The notes beneath the pieces are model-generated. The model was not told the DNA's origin. It saw only the letters and a list, made by a program, of their open reading frames with translations, and made no database searches. The translations under genes were made by a program, and so were the position numbers. Below are positions 26,370-37,091 of a stretch of DNA of 64,000 nucleotides, one piece after another. Source of the DNA: Aliivibrio fischeri (lineage in GTDB: Bacteria > Pseudomonadota > Gammaproteobacteria > Enterobacterales > Vibrionaceae); NCBI RefSeq assembly GCF_009727955.1, contig NZ_WOBR01000010.1, positions 62,001 to 126,000 of the forward strand, read 5' to 3'. Every line of letters starts with the position of its first letter. Position 1 is the first letter of the stretch.

Positions 26370-26519
26370 GTAATAAACAAAGTAACAATGAAGTGGACGA
26401 ATCAGAAGTGGTTTTATAAAAATGACAGATACGAAAAAACACGCAATAAAGCGTTTAATTTTAAATAATCATTGGGAATTTGAAACTAGAACAATCTCTA
26501 AGAAGGGGAAGCAAGAGAT
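26370..26519. other. Gap between chitinase terminator and tRNA-Gly 3' end
   Basis: About 150 bp, AT-rich, no gene or repeat recognised. The tRNA terminator should lie here but no strong hairpin is obvious. Confidence 0.4.
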
Positions 26520-26594
<75 letters not shown>

Positions 26595-26791
26595 ACATCG
26601 TCGGAACGAGATAGATAATGCCATACTGAGCGCTGAGGTAAAGCACTTTTTTACACTTAACTAATTGATTGCACGATATTTAAGCATAATATGCAAATTT
26701 TAATCTCTTCACACCACACGGCAAGTATAAATAGTAAGCACCGTCAGCCTATTTGTTGCTAGTTTATCTGAACGATGCTTACTTTTTTACA

Positions 26792-29700
26792 TTACAAAAA
26801 TTGCTTAGACTTTAATTCAATGGCGGTCGGTTGTTTCTCTATCCATTTTTTTATTCGCAGTATGCGTTGTTTTTCATCTAACCCATCCCACTCACTAGCA
26901 ATATCTCCACTGACTCCCTGTTTACCCTTAGCTCCGGGCTCCATCCACGGCATGGTTTGATCATTTAACTGACTATGATTTAATGTCGGCATGGCTAACT
27001 TTAACGTTTTACCACCTAAAGATACGCCAGATTCGGTATTAAGCTGCTTAAGCTCAGTTACGTTTAAATTAAACAAATGATCCTTACTTTGTACAATGTC
27101 ACCAAATGGACGTAACCCCAACGCATTAATCCCTGTTGGCGTCATATACTTAAGGTTAAAGCTGATCACATGAACAGCATATGCTTTCTTCTTATCCAAT
27201 GAAGAAAAGCTATTATTTAATTCATGAATAGACAGATTTAAAAAGGTACTGAGTTTATCGGTTAATACCTCTTTACTTTCTTTATCTATTGAAAGATCCC
27301 AAGCACCATTATGACAAATCTCCCCAACATAATTGAGTGTTGATTGATAAATTGGCCCACCCACTTTTTTGATATTTGCGTTTTTATTCAAATAACTTTC
27401 AGTATAAGAGGACGAATTTTCAGTATGGTTACTCGCTTGGTGATAATGGTACGATGTTTTTTCTTCCTCTGACACATAACCTGCTGTTTGTAATTGCACC
27501 ATGGCGTCTACGCTTTTCCAATCTACCTTTAAGGTTTCATATTCTTTTTTATGGCTCTCACCGCAAACCAATATATGCAATGTCTCTAATTCATCCGCTT
27601 TATCCCATGAAAAACCACTTATTGTCTGCTTTTTATTCTTGGGTTTAGCTAAGTAGCATTTGTTTTTGTAATCAACTCCTACCGCTTGATAAAGTACTTT
27701 ATCGATGACATTTATAGAAACGCTTTCACCAACAGTTTGTGAATAAGTAAACTCTTCAACCTCTAATAAACGCCCTTCAGAAATGAAGTTAAGGGTTTGT
27801 GTCGAACCACTACTACTGTCTTCCAGTATGACTTTATGGCTATTTTCACTGTGCACACCAATATGAATTTCATCATTATTATTCTCATCAAACAATATGG
27901 CTTGATGATGCTTACTGTTCGGTTTTTGCAATTGCAGTTCGTAACGCATATATCTAAAACCACCACTAGATACATATTCTTCAAAGGCGCTCTCTTTCAC
28001 ATTCAGTATTTTCTGCAATCCAAGCCAATGAATAGCATACAAGGATTCAACTCGCCCTTTACTTACTATCGGTTTCATACCATAAATACGTTGGTTCCCA
28101 AAATAATAGAAAGGCTCAAATTCAATCGCAGTTAACGCTTTTTCTTTACCAAATACAGCCTTTAACTTCTCATCTTGATAGGTAAAATCAGATAATGTCA
28201 TTGGTTTAAATAACACACTGAATTTTGGCCCATCTATATTTACGCCATCAACTCGTTGATAGCCTATTTCATAAGGGAATACAGGTTTATCTTCGCCACT
28301 TAAAACAATTTGTATTTTTAAACGGTGGAATGGTGATAAGCGATTAATCTTAACCCTTTGATTTTCTTTCTTCCATTTTGAATACTCAACCCACTCTTTA
28401 CCATCTTGATCTGAGACTAAAACTCGTTGAAGAGCTATCTCATCTAAATCAATGGCTGGCGGTAATGGAGAAAAGTTTTGTGCAAATTCTTCAAATAAAT
28501 TGTTTCGTTCTTTGTTTTCACTTGGTAGTTCATACAATAATCCCTGAACAGGAAATGCACGACTAAACTTTCCGCTCACTGTTCCTTTATCTTGTGGCGC
28601 TTGATATTGCAGATAATTGGAAGCAGGAATCGGTGTAGGTAAGGTTTGATAATGTAGGGGGATATCTTGCTTCTGTTTCTGTTTGCACTGATTGATCCAA
28701 TCGATCCCTAAATCATTACTTTTAACTGTATTAACTGACCATGAATCATTTTGCAGATACTTTTCGATATAGCCTTTAATATCGTATTTACCCAAGGTTA
28801 GATTAAAATTTTTACCTGAATGCATCTTCTGGTTTTCACTATGAGCATACAGCAAAACCATCATCAATCCGTTAAAAGCCAGTGCTCGTAATTGATAGCG
28901 CTTTAGTATTTCATTTTTAGTTTCATCTTTAGTTAAATACGCGGTTAAGCTCTCATAACTCGTGAGTTTTGTTTCTAACTTACTGTCCCACTGTCTTAAC
29001 TGACTTAATAATTCCATTTGTATTTTGGCTAAATCAGCAAGATCGTCTTTTGCCCCTTCTGTTTTGACAATGGTTTCATAAGCGTAATCAAAAAGCATTT
29101 CATCTAAGAAACCTAAACCAGATTGAACAATATTAGAGCCTTCCTTAATTAATAACATGCCTCTTGCTGCTGGCCCTATAACTGGAATAAAACAAGCAAC
29201 ACCTACGAGTGACTCTAACAACGCAAGCTGTGCAGCTAATATTGCATCATCCTCTTTTTGCATTGCATTTAGCGTAATTAGACGAGAACGTTCTAGCACC
29301 CCCATTCCACTTCTACTTGGTGCATACACAATATCAAGAACCTTTAAGTAAGCTTTTATCTTTACTCTGCGGTTTACTTTTAATTTAAAATTGTCTGATG
29401 AAACTTCTCGTCCGGTGGCCTCTACTAATGGCTGAGTTTCACCAAAAGCAATCACCGTTATTTTTTCTTGAAGTGTTTTAGGGAATAGATCAGCAACATT
29501 TTGTGCCCGTTGCTGCGATAAATTCATATTATATTGATTGGTGCCGACCTGACAGGTGTGGCCTTCAATAACGATATGAACATCAGGTTGCTTCTCTAAG
29601 AAAGAGACAATTTCTGCAATGCCTTGACGAACCATCGATGTATCTGCGGTTTTCTTATCAAACTCAAAAACCACTTCAATCCCAGAGCCGTAGCCGTCAT

Positions 29701-31531
29701 TAAACAAGGTCTTATTTTTAATCGTTAATTGCTCAAAAGCCTGTTTATTTTCTTTATTTATTTCTAATTGCGTTTCCGTCCAGACTGGAATATGTTTCAA
29801 ATATTCACTAGCAACCTCAGCCATATTGCCACGCGCTTTTTCTGCTTTTTTCTTTTGCTCAACAATTTCTTCTCCGTGATTAAAAAGCGCAGCAATATTA
29901 TTTAATGTATCAACGGCAACTAACCCTCGCCCAGCCAAATCCGCACCTTGCAGCCATGTTTTTGATAATCGCCCAACTGCGGCTTTGTATTTTCCATCTT
30001 TAAATTCTTGGTTGGCTTTAGCGAGGTATTCGGTGAATTTACCGTACTTCTCTTTATCAAAAATGGTGGCTTTAAATAATACCGATGCACCAAATTCGGC
30101 ACGATACGTAGCACTACCAGCTTGTAATGCGGTTAGCTCCTTTAATTTACCAAGCCCTTCTCCCATGGATTGCAAGCCAAATAAAATTTCTCCTGTGGCT
30201 TGCATTGCTGTTGGTAAATTCTTATTTTTTATCTCTTCCCAATACAGCTTGGCAATATTATTTACCATTGCTGTTGGGCCATTATCTAGCTGTGGTGTCA
30301 AGCCATCCGCCAATAAGTCCATACCAAGCATCATGCTTACTTTGTTAGCTCCGGTTAATACCGCAAGGCTAGTTAAAGCGGGGCTTTCAAGGGCTTTTGT
30401 ATTAGTTGCTTTTCCTTTTAAATGCGCAGTAAGATGCGAAAGATATTGTGGAAATTGGCAGATTAAAGATTCTTCAAGGGAGAGCATATCCCCACACACA
30501 ATGGCCATTTTTCCTAATGGAGTGTGATTATCAAAACGTATGTATTCGCGGAGTTCGTATTGGTAGCCATCTAAGAAACCAAATTTAATTTTGTCGATAT
30601 TACTATTTTGGATATATTCTGGAATTATTTGGTTTTCAAAGTTACGAGGGTCAAAAGTTACTTTAATACTGTAATACCCTTCTTGGAAAGATTCAGGATT
30701 AACATTGATTAGTGCACTTGGTAGTGTAACAACACCCTTTTTAGGAGCTAAAACAGGTATATCTTCTGCAATAGGTTCCCAAATACTTTGATTATCTTCT
30801 CGAATAAATCTAGAAATAGTCACTCGTGCATTTGTATACACATCACTTGAAAAAACGACACTACAGATCGCTTGTGATGGTAATAAAAACCCTTTTAAAG
30901 ACTCTCCTTTTTTAGATATCTCTTCATGCCATTGGTTATACTCTTTTTGCTCCTGAGATAACGCCCCATTTGATGATAGCTCAAATGGCTTGGCGAGTTG
31001 CTCTATCCCTATCTCAGTTAAAGAAAATGTCACTTCATTGTCTTTATCTTTGTCTATCATAGAAGAATAACGGTATAACTCTTTTGCTATCTCTATTGGC
31101 GAGGTTTTACTAATCGCCAAACGACTTAAAATAGCTAACGGCGGAAAACACAATGAATACTCACCATCATCTAAATGGTTGACCACACTTTTATGCTGAA
31201 GGTATTCAAAATCCCCATTTTCAGCAATCGCTTGTACGCCAGTATCAAGCGCATGGATCAGCCCACGTTTATCTGTTCCCCAAATGCCATTAGTTTCTCG
31301 ATCTTCTACTCGTTCGCTTAATTCTTTTATATTGGCAATTAAGGGAGTAAAAGGAACAGGGCGAATATTATCTACACCATTATTTTTTCTATCATTTCCG
31401 AGAGTTACTATTTTTGGGTTTGAATGCCAATCCTGATAACTTTTACCATCTTGCCCCTCAATTTCTATCCCTAAAAATTCAGTTGAGAATAAATAATATC
31501 CATCAGCTAATGTATTCTTTTCCTGAGTCAT
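26792..31531 (-). CDS. Very large unknown protein with central OmpA-like domain
   Basis: 1579 aa, function not recognised. An OmpA C-terminal (peptidoglycan-binding) domain is visible at about residues 605-730 (VFEFDKKTADTSM, IVIEGHTCQVGTNQYNMNLSQQRAQNV). The N-terminal third is soluble and enzyme-like without known motifs. After the OmpA domain there is a hydrophobic stretch (VACFIPVIGPAARGMLLI) and then a long beta-rich region. No signal peptide is visible. The gene overlaps the lipoprotein gene by one base (TAATG), so both are coupled. Large OmpA-domain proteins with a hydrophobic segment also occur among type VI secretion auxiliary clusters. That is only a suggestion here; no VgrG, PAAR or Hcp gene is seen nearby. 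Confidence 0.65.
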   Translation of the reverse strand: MTQEKNTLADGYYLFSTEFLGIEIEGQDGKSYQDWHSNPKIVTLGNDRKNNGVDNIRPVPFTPLIANIKELSERVEDRETNGIWGTDKRGLIHALDTGVQAIAENGDFEYLQHKSVVNHLDDGEYSLCFPPLAILSRLAISKTSPIEIAKELYRYSSMIDKDKDNEVTFSLTEIGIEQLAKPFELSSNGALSQEQKEYNQWHEEISKKGESLKGFLLPSQAICSVVFSSDVYTNARVTISRFIREDNQSIWEPIAEDIPVLAPKKGVVTLPSALINVNPESFQEGYYSIKVTFDPRNFENQIIPEYIQNSNIDKIKFGFLDGYQYELREYIRFDNHTPLGKMAIVCGDMLSLEESLICQFPQYLSHLTAHLKGKATNTKALESPALTSLAVLTGANKVSMMLGMDLLADGLTPQLDNGPTAMVNNIAKLYWEEIKNKNLPTAMQATGEILFGLQSMGEGLGKLKELTALQAGSATYRAEFGASVLFKATIFDKEKYGKFTEYLAKANQEFKDGKYKAAVGRLSKTWLQGADLAGRGLVAVDTLNNIAALFNHGEEIVEQKKKAEKARGNMAEVASEYLKHIPVWTETQLEINKENKQAFEQLTIKNKTLFNDGYGSGIEVVFEFDKKTADTSMVRQGIAEIVSFLEKQPDVHIVIEGHTCQVGTNQYNMNLSQQRAQNVADLFPKTLQEKITVIAFGETQPLVEATGREVSSDNFKLKVNRRVKIKAYLKVLDIVYAPSRSGMGVLERSRLITLNAMQKEDDAILAAQLALLESLVGVACFIPVIGPAARGMLLIKEGSNIVQSGLGFLDEMLFDYAYETIVKTEGAKDDLADLAKIQMELLSQLRQWDSKLETKLTSYESLTAYLTKDETKNEILKRYQLRALAFNGLMMVLLYAHSENQKMHSGKNFNLTLGKYDIKGYIEKYLQNDSWSVNTVKSNDLGIDWINQCKQKQKQDIPLHYQTLPTPIPASNYLQYQAPQDKGTVSGKFSRAFPVQGLLYELPSENKERNNLFEEFAQNFSPLPPAIDLDEIALQRVLVSDQDGKEWVEYSKWKKENQRVKINRLSPFHRLKIQIVLSGEDKPVFPYEIGYQRVDGVNIDGPKFSVLFKPMTLSDFTYQDEKLKAVFGKEKALTAIEFEPFYYFGNQRIYGMKPIVSKGRVESLYAIHWLGLQKILNVKESAFEEYVSSGGFRYMRYELQLQKPNSKHHQAILFDENNNDEIHIGVHSENSHKVILEDSSSGSTQTLNFISEGRLLEVEEFTYSQTVGESVSINVIDKVLYQAVGVDYKNKCYLAKPKNKKQTISGFSWDKADELETLHILVCGESHKKEYETLKVDWKSVDAMVQLQTAGYVSEEEKTSYHYHQASNHTENSSSYTESYLNKNANIKKVGGPIYQSTLNYVGEICHNGAWDLSIDKESKEVLTDKLSTFLNLSIHELNNSFSSLDKKKAYAVHVISFNLKYMTPTGINALGLRPFGDIVQSKDHLFNLNVTELKQLNTESGVSLGGKTLKLAMPTLNHSQLNDQTMPWMEPGAKGKQGVSGDIASEWDGLDEKQRILRIKKWIEKQPTAIELKSKQFL

Positions 31532-32760
31532 TATTTATCCTCCTTGATAAATGCACCATTATTTGCAAAACCGTTGTATAACCAGGACAGTGTTGCAGAA
31601 TGGCCTGAGCATACCTGTGGCCAGTTCGTCCATTTATCCTTAGGGACGGTTTTATCTTCGTTTAATTTCAGAAAAATGACTCCTCCAGCGCCATCCCTTA
31701 CATAATTAGCATTCAGCCCTAACTGCTCAAAGTATTGATAGTCACCTACTTCTGAGCGAACAATTTTCTCACTTTTAACCTCTTTGGTTTCTAAATTAAT
31801 AAAATAACGATATTGTGCCGACTCACCCCACGCATACTTTCCATCAGGGCTGATTGAGCGACTTTTTAATTCATATTGTAATGAATGCTCTCTAGTGATA
31901 ACTAAATAACCTTGTTCTTTTTTCTGCTCTTGTAATTCTTTTGGGTAGATGCTTACACCATACAAACGCTTATCACTCTTCTCATCATAGACACCAACAC
32001 CAAAATCAGAGACCACATACCGCTTTCCACCGTATATCACCCCCACTTCTGAAAAATGAAAATCATCGTCCATTTGGGTAGTTTTTCCTGAGACAATATC
32101 GTATTTCCAATATTTTGCTCTGTCTTCAAAATACAAATAACTGCTGTCTTCTGCCCAAAGAAATTGGGAATGACCAAGATCAGAGCCTAAAACTATCGAC
32201 TCTTGGGTTTTTAAATCAAAAATGACTTTATTGACGCTGTCACTCCAAGCTAAATAACGATTATTTGGTGAACGACGCATCATTCGTATTGGAACGGCTT
32301 CATTCTGCTTATTCATCGGAACAACGTCTAAAAAGTCAGTAACTAACCGTAAATTCGTACCATCTGTTTTTATGCTCCAAATCTTATCTCTCGCTTCATA
32401 AATCTGTTTTTCAGTCATTACTGAATACGCATCGTGTTTCCCGTTATTCCACCTGAAATCCACTCTCGGTAAGTCGTATGAATCCGTATTTGATAAATCT
32501 TCTCTTGGCCACTCTTTAGCGCTGTTCACCACAAAGCAGGGCTTCATTATTCCCGGAATCGTGCCATTGGCTTCTTTCATTAAGATGTAGTTATCTTTAG
32601 TGACATAAACACGGTTATCATCCCACTCTTGCTCGTTAAGCAATTCGACATCAGTTTTTGTCGGTTCAACTACCGCACTTGGTGTTGAGGATTCATCTTG
32701 GTTGCATCCGTTTAGGAAAATAAGCGCTGCTAATGCTGTCCATCGGTATTTTGAATTCAT
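31531..32760 (-). CDS. Lipoprotein with beta-propeller-like repeats
   Basis: A 409-aa membrane-anchored lipoprotein of unknown function. The lipobox LNGC (residues 16-19) follows a short signal, MNSKYRWTALAALIF. The mature part has TolB/WD-like repeats (for example RRSPNNRYLAWSD and WAEDSSYLYFED) typical of a propeller. An AGGGA sequence precedes the ATG. It sits between the 601-aa gene (7-bp gap) and the large OmpA-domain gene (1-bp overlap), so the three act together. It may be an outer-membrane-anchored partner of the OmpA-domain protein, which is inference. Confidence 0.7.
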   Translation of the reverse strand: MNSKYRWTALAALIFLNGCNQDESSTPSAVVEPTKTDVELLNEQEWDDNRVYVTKDNYILMKEANGTIPGIMKPCFVVNSAKEWPREDLSNTDSYDLPRVDFRWNNGKHDAYSVMTEKQIYEARDKIWSIKTDGTNLRLVTDFLDVVPMNKQNEAVPIRMMRRSPNNRYLAWSDSVNKVIFDLKTQESIVLGSDLGHSQFLWAEDSSYLYFEDRAKYWKYDIVSGKTTQMDDDFHFSEVGVIYGGKRYVVSDFGVGVYDEKSDKRLYGVSIYPKELQEQKKEQGYLVITREHSLQYELKSRSISPDGKYAWGESAQYRYFINLETKEVKSEKIVRSEVGDYQYFEQLGLNANYVRDGAGGVIFLKLNEDKTVPKDKWTNWPQVCSGHSATLSWLYNGFANNGAFIKEDK

Positions 32761-32767
32761 GGTGTCC

Positions 32768-34573
32768 CTACACTAATTCACTGATTGCAATGTCTTGGTA
32801 AATGATGATTGGCGGTTGCTCAGGGTGATACTCATTCCCTTTGTTTACTCGCTTAAGCGTGACGGTTTTGACCTCACTTGGCCACCCCGTAAATCGAATA
32901 GATTGATAGCCATCATCCAGTGTTAAGGCTTGACCTAAGTACACCTTTTGCGACCATTTATGTTCTGTATTAAATAACTCAAAATAGTCATCTGGCTCAT
33001 CGACAGTAGGGTGTTGGCAATAAGCAAAAACAATCTCATCTTGTGGTGATGATATAAATAAAGCTGCAATACCTTGCTCGCTTTGCTTTTCAATTGACGT
33101 TGGTAAAGCCTGACTTGAAAGTGACGATAGAAGTGCAATAACAGACGTTCCATCATCATTAAATTGTTGTAATTCAGTATAGCTATCAAGCCCTTCTATA
33201 CGTTGTGCCATGGTCTCTGGATTACTGACTAACTCAGATAATTGGTCATCAGTCAGCTGAGGCAAACTATGATATGCAAAAAGAGTTTGAGGTTGACCTG
33301 CGATTTTGTAAGGCACCCAAATATGTGGTAATGCGTGCCCAGAAACGGGGCGTATTTCACTCTGTTTTGAGCCAAATAAACTCTCTGTCGTTTCTAACTC
33401 GATTGAATAATGAGTTGGAGTTTGAGGCAACTCAATAATGACTTTATCTTCCGTTAAATCAAAAACTCTTGCCTGCCCATAAACATCAAGCTCGCCACTA
33501 AAAACCGTTTTTCCATTTTGTTTTACATCAAAAGGTTCATCTGAAAAATAACAGCCATACTCTGGATGTGTTAAGGCAATATCTACATATCGATTAGCGA
33601 CTTTTTCACCAGAATTTGCTTTGTTCTCACTCGTTAAATCGATATCCATAAACTGGTAATCTTTAGTGATTTTTAGTTCTCGCCAAACGTTATTATTCCA
33701 CACTATATAAATATAACCGGATGGATAAAGAGAAGCGTCTTGAGGACGAAAATCACTATTTTTTGCTTTAAAAGGCACCACCGGCACTAACACATTATCC
33801 CACTCTGCCATTTCTGTTTCTTTGGTTACAGGAGGTAATGATTCGCTCAGTAACAGGTTTATCTCTTTGGCTGAGTTCATGCTTGGTAACGTCAAATACA
33901 GTGCTCGATTTCTATCATCTAAATACGTAAATTCGACGAGACTTCTGTGTCCGTTTTTGCTGTCTTTTTTCGGCTTTACTGTCTTTTCATTGATGTTTTT
34001 TAATTTTGAAATCGAGATGGATGCGGCGTTATTAGGCCATTGGCCTGCAAATTCGATGACGATTTTATTATCATTCTTTTTTTCAGAAATAGGAGTGATG
34101 GATGAAGCGTTTGAACTTGAACAAAGTAAGGTCGGTTTTACTTTTAAACGAGAACGAGTAACCGAGGGGTTAACCACTTTATCAATACGTTTTTTTAGAC
34201 CACTTCCTTGAGCTAAATGCAGAGTATCAATACTTCGATGTTGGTTCATTAACGATAATGCAGCCCACTCCCCCTGCTCAACCAATTGACGAATACGACT
34301 AACGGTTTGAAATACCCCTTGTGAATCACTAATTGCAGAGTGACGCTGTAAATTAATAGGTAATGATGCTTTTAATGAAGTTAAATCAGTAAAGCGATTA
34401 AGATGATTCAGTAATTCATTGGGAGTGAGTATATACGGCAAGTCTTTTTGGGTAAGTAAGCGACCGGGGATAAGTTTAAATTGGCAGAGCATCTGCATCT
34501 CCACATTCAGTGTATTGAAAGTATCTAAAAATAAATTGCCTGCTATATAAATATGAACAGAGAACTCAGTCAA
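32768..34573 (-). CDS. Unknown 601-aa protein, first gene of the OmpA-domain operon
   Basis: Not recognised. It is a soluble protein without a signal peptide. The middle and C-terminal parts look beta-rich (YIYIVWNNNVWREL, QARVFDLTEDKVIIELPQ). The first codon of the open frame is TTG (34573), preceded by an AGGG-like purine stretch (AGGGC then AATAGGG). The next ATG in frame is at about residue 26, so the start is uncertain. It starts the minus-strand operon, after the nhaC terminator, and is followed by the lipoprotein gene after 7 bp. Confidence 0.6.
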   Translation of the reverse strand: MTEFSVHIYIAGNLFLDTFNTLNVEMQMLCQFKLIPGRLLTQKDLPYILTPNELLNHLNRFTDLTSLKASLPINLQRHSAISDSQGVFQTVSRIRQLVEQGEWAALSLMNQHRSIDTLHLAQGSGLKKRIDKVVNPSVTRSRLKVKPTLLCSSSNASSITPISEKKNDNKIVIEFAGQWPNNAASISISKLKNINEKTVKPKKDSKNGHRSLVEFTYLDDRNRALYLTLPSMNSAKEINLLLSESLPPVTKETEMAEWDNVLVPVVPFKAKNSDFRPQDASLYPSGYIYIVWNNNVWRELKITKDYQFMDIDLTSENKANSGEKVANRYVDIALTHPEYGCYFSDEPFDVKQNGKTVFSGELDVYGQARVFDLTEDKVIIELPQTPTHYSIELETTESLFGSKQSEIRPVSGHALPHIWVPYKIAGQPQTLFAYHSLPQLTDDQLSELVSNPETMAQRIEGLDSYTELQQFNDDGTSVIALLSSLSSQALPTSIEKQSEQGIAALFISSPQDEIVFAYCQHPTVDEPDDYFELFNTEHKWSQKVYLGQALTLDDGYQSIRFTGWPSEVKTVTLKRVNKGNEYHPEQPPIIIYQDIAISELV

Positions 34574-34693
34574 ACCCTATTGCCCTTCACACTTATCTTC
34601 CTAGGTCGACGTCTCTTGTTTTTGTAAATATCCAACCTCTTAATTACATTCTCAGCTTTATACTCCGTTCTTCATGAATGAATGTGAAACAAA

Positions 34694-34717
34694 AAACGGC
34701 CCAATTAAGGACCGTTT
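34694..34717 (-). terminator. nhaC terminator
   Basis: On the minus strand AAACGGTCC pairs with GGGCCGTTT (one G-U pair), loop TTAATT, followed by T residues. Confidence 0.8.
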
Positions 34718-34749
34718 CATTTGCTATAACCTTCAGATAAACGCCTAAT

Positions 34750-36279
34750 CTAATTGGTCACCAACTTGCTTTTATTAAACGTATTCTCTGGGGTTAATTT
34801 AGCGAGTGTTACTACCAATGTAACCTGCGCGATTAACGCTAATATGAAAATAAGTGGGTTATCAAAAATGCCCGCAATGAGGAAACTGACAAGTGCAATT
34901 CCGCCATTTAATAATGCATAAGGAAGCTGAGTTTTAAAGTGTTCGAACTGATCACATCCTGCTCCTGTTGAAGACAAAATTGTTGTTTCAGAGATTGGTG
35001 AACAGTGATCTCCAAATAAACCTCCAGAAAGAACAGCACCTATACAAACGAACAGTGGCGCATCAATTGCGATAGCTGTCGGGATAACCAAATGCATCAT
35101 AATCGCAAATGTTCCCCATGACGATCCCGTAGCAAATGAAATGATCGCAGCCAATAAAAAAGATACCGCTGGTACTAACCAATATGGAAAGCCGTTTTGA
35201 GCTTGCTCTGCAATATAAGCTGCCGCACCTAACTCTTTACCCACAGAGCTCAGAGTCCATGCAAGTATAAGAATAATTGCAACTTGCATCATGTTACCCA
35301 TTCCTTTCATGTAAACAGAAATGCCATCTGATAGACTTCTTACTTTGTTCATTGCCATCAAGATAATTAATGTAAATGCGGCAAAGAAGTAAGCTGTAGA
35401 TAAAGCAGAACGAAACACTGAACCAGAGACTTTTTCGAATGGGAAACCTAGAGGCGCAAGCATAAATACCAAAACAGCACCCATCACCAATAACGGTGCC
35501 CAAACAAACGAGGCTTTTGCATTTTTATGCGTAAAAATCTCTTTTGAAATATCGGATGATGCATGAAGTTCGCCCTTACTTGCTATTGCTTCAACTTTTG
35601 CCATTGGACCAAAATCCAATTTCTTTAATGCGACAAGTGGAACAATCGCTATCGCTAAAATTGCATAGAATTGATATGGAATAGCGCCTAAAAATGCATC
35701 CCAATCCGTAATATCAGTGACATTTAATGCAGTAAATTCTTTCTGAATTAACCCCATGATATACACACCCCAACCAATGAATGGAATTAAAATAGCCACA
35801 GGTGATGAGGTTGAATCAATAATGAAGGCCAGTTTTTGACGAGAGATTTTTAATTTATCGAAAAGAGGACGAAAAACTGGACCAACAATTAATGGCGTAC
35901 CTAAATCAGAGAAGAAAATGATGATCCCCCCTAACCATGCCGAGGTTTGAGCTTGGAATTTACTTTTTACCCAAAGCGTTACTTTTTCTGCAAACGCAAG
36001 GCCACCACCCGACTTCTCCATTAGAGCAACAAATCCACCAATGAAAACCAGTAATACTATCACCCCAGCATTATAGCTATCTGTTAGTTGAGGTGAGATA
36101 TAACTTTTAACCATGACACCAAATGTTTCAAACGGATCAAGCGTGGTAAACAAACCGTTTAGCATTGCTACTCCACTCAATACTCCCGCAAAAAGACCAA
36201 CGACCACATTACGTGTCGTTAACGAGATAATCAGCGTTATAACAATGGGAATGAGGGAGGTAATGTCTGTCTGTTCCAT
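34750..36279 (-). CDS. NhaC-family Na+/H+ antiporter
   Basis: An inner-membrane protein of about 509 aa with around a dozen hydrophobic helices, exchanging sodium for protons (or a related substrate) at the inner membrane. Family signatures include VLLVFIGGFVALMEKSGGG, IDSTSSPVAILIPFIGWGVY and ATGSSWGTFAIMMHLVIP. The open frame begins 15 codons earlier, but the ATG at 36279 has AAGGA seven bases upstream and begins MEQTDITSLIP, as is usual for the family. Which cation or counter-substrate it carries is not readable from the sequence. Confidence 0.88.
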   Translation of the reverse strand: MEQTDITSLIPIVITLIISLTTRNVVVGLFAGVLSGVAMLNGLFTTLDPFETFGVMVKSYISPQLTDSYNAGVIVLLVFIGGFVALMEKSGGGLAFAEKVTLWVKSKFQAQTSAWLGGIIIFFSDLGTPLIVGPVFRPLFDKLKISRQKLAFIIDSTSSPVAILIPFIGWGVYIMGLIQKEFTALNVTDITDWDAFLGAIPYQFYAILAIAIVPLVALKKLDFGPMAKVEAIASKGELHASSDISKEIFTHKNAKASFVWAPLLVMGAVLVFMLAPLGFPFEKVSGSVFRSALSTAYFFAAFTLIILMAMNKVRSLSDGISVYMKGMGNMMQVAIILILAWTLSSVGKELGAAAYIAEQAQNGFPYWLVPAVSFLLAAIISFATGSSWGTFAIMMHLVIPTAIAIDAPLFVCIGAVLSGGLFGDHCSPISETTILSSTGAGCDQFEHFKTQLPYALLNGGIALVSFLIAGIFDNPLIFILALIAQVTLVVTLAKLTPENTFNKSKLVTN

Positions 36280-36620
36280 AGTTGCGTTCCTTTTTATACT
36301 GCAAAAGAGTAAATATATATTCAATTAAAGTGACTATATATTTCACAAAAGAAAAAGTATAGTTTTTTATTCACTTTTTATGAATTTAAAATCACCACAT
36401 ATTCTAAAGTCTCATTTTAAAAACTCAGATGCATTCAACGGAGAAATTTCGAGATGCCCTATCATAACAAAAATCAATAAATAAAGATGAAAACCTACTA
36501 ATTTTATAAACTAAAGATTAAAAGTGCTTAATTAACAGCACATTTATTCTTTATTCTCTTTTTTATTCATTCAAAACACTCTTCAATCATATACAAGCCA
36601 GTTAATGAGAGAGCAAAGGT
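36280..36620. other. 341-bp gap between nhaC and a small secreted-protein gene
   Basis: AT-rich divergent intergenic region that should hold both promoters. I see no gene, repeat or clear operator. Confidence 0.4.
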
Positions 36621-37091
36621 ATGCCAAGAATCATTACATTATTAATAATCCTGTGTCTTACATTTAATAGTTATGCAAAAGAAACCATTTGGACTAATGA
36701 TAATGTTCACTTCAATTCACTAATCTACGCTCAAAATTCTGATGATGCTTTTATTCAATCTGTAGTGACTTATGATTGTAAGAAGATCGAGATTTCAGTG
36801 GGGTTTAATGAAGCACCTCAATCCTCTTTAACGGCTGTGGTTAATGACAAAAAGATTAAGCTCAATAAATTTGGTGTGAATTATTACGGGTATGCCGTAT
36901 ACAAACCACAAAATGAAACAGCAGAAGAACTGTTATTGGAGCAGTTTAGACAAGAAGAGTCGATTCATTTAACGGATACTCTTGGTGATAGCTACTATTT
37001 CACGACTCAATATTACTCTCAAGCAATGAAGCATAGGCTCACAACATGCTTAAAAAATCGAGAAAAGTATTCATTGCAAAATAATAGCTAA
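36621..37091 (+). CDS. Small exported protein of unknown function
   Basis: 156 aa. A signal peptide (MPRIITLLIILCLTFNSYA) is followed by a mature part of about 137 residues with two cysteines (in VVTYDCKKIE and RLTTCLKN) that could form a disulfide bond in the periplasm. It starts at an ATG after AGAGCAAAGGT. No family recognised. It is convergent with and directly adjacent to the LysR gene, no base apart. Confidence 0.7.
   Translation: MPRIITLLIILCLTFNSYAKETIWTNDNVHFNSLIYAQNSDDAFIQSVVTYDCKKIEISVGFNEAPQSSLTAVVNDKKIKLNKFGVNYYGYAVYKPQNETAEELLLEQFRQEESIHLTDTLGDSYYFTTQYYSQAMKHRLTTCLKNREKYSLQNNS

Noticed and set aside
31531..34573. Calling the OmpA operon a type VI secretion cluster
   Set aside because: No VgrG, Hcp, PAAR, TssB/C or ClpV is nearby, so the label would rest on a vague resemblance.
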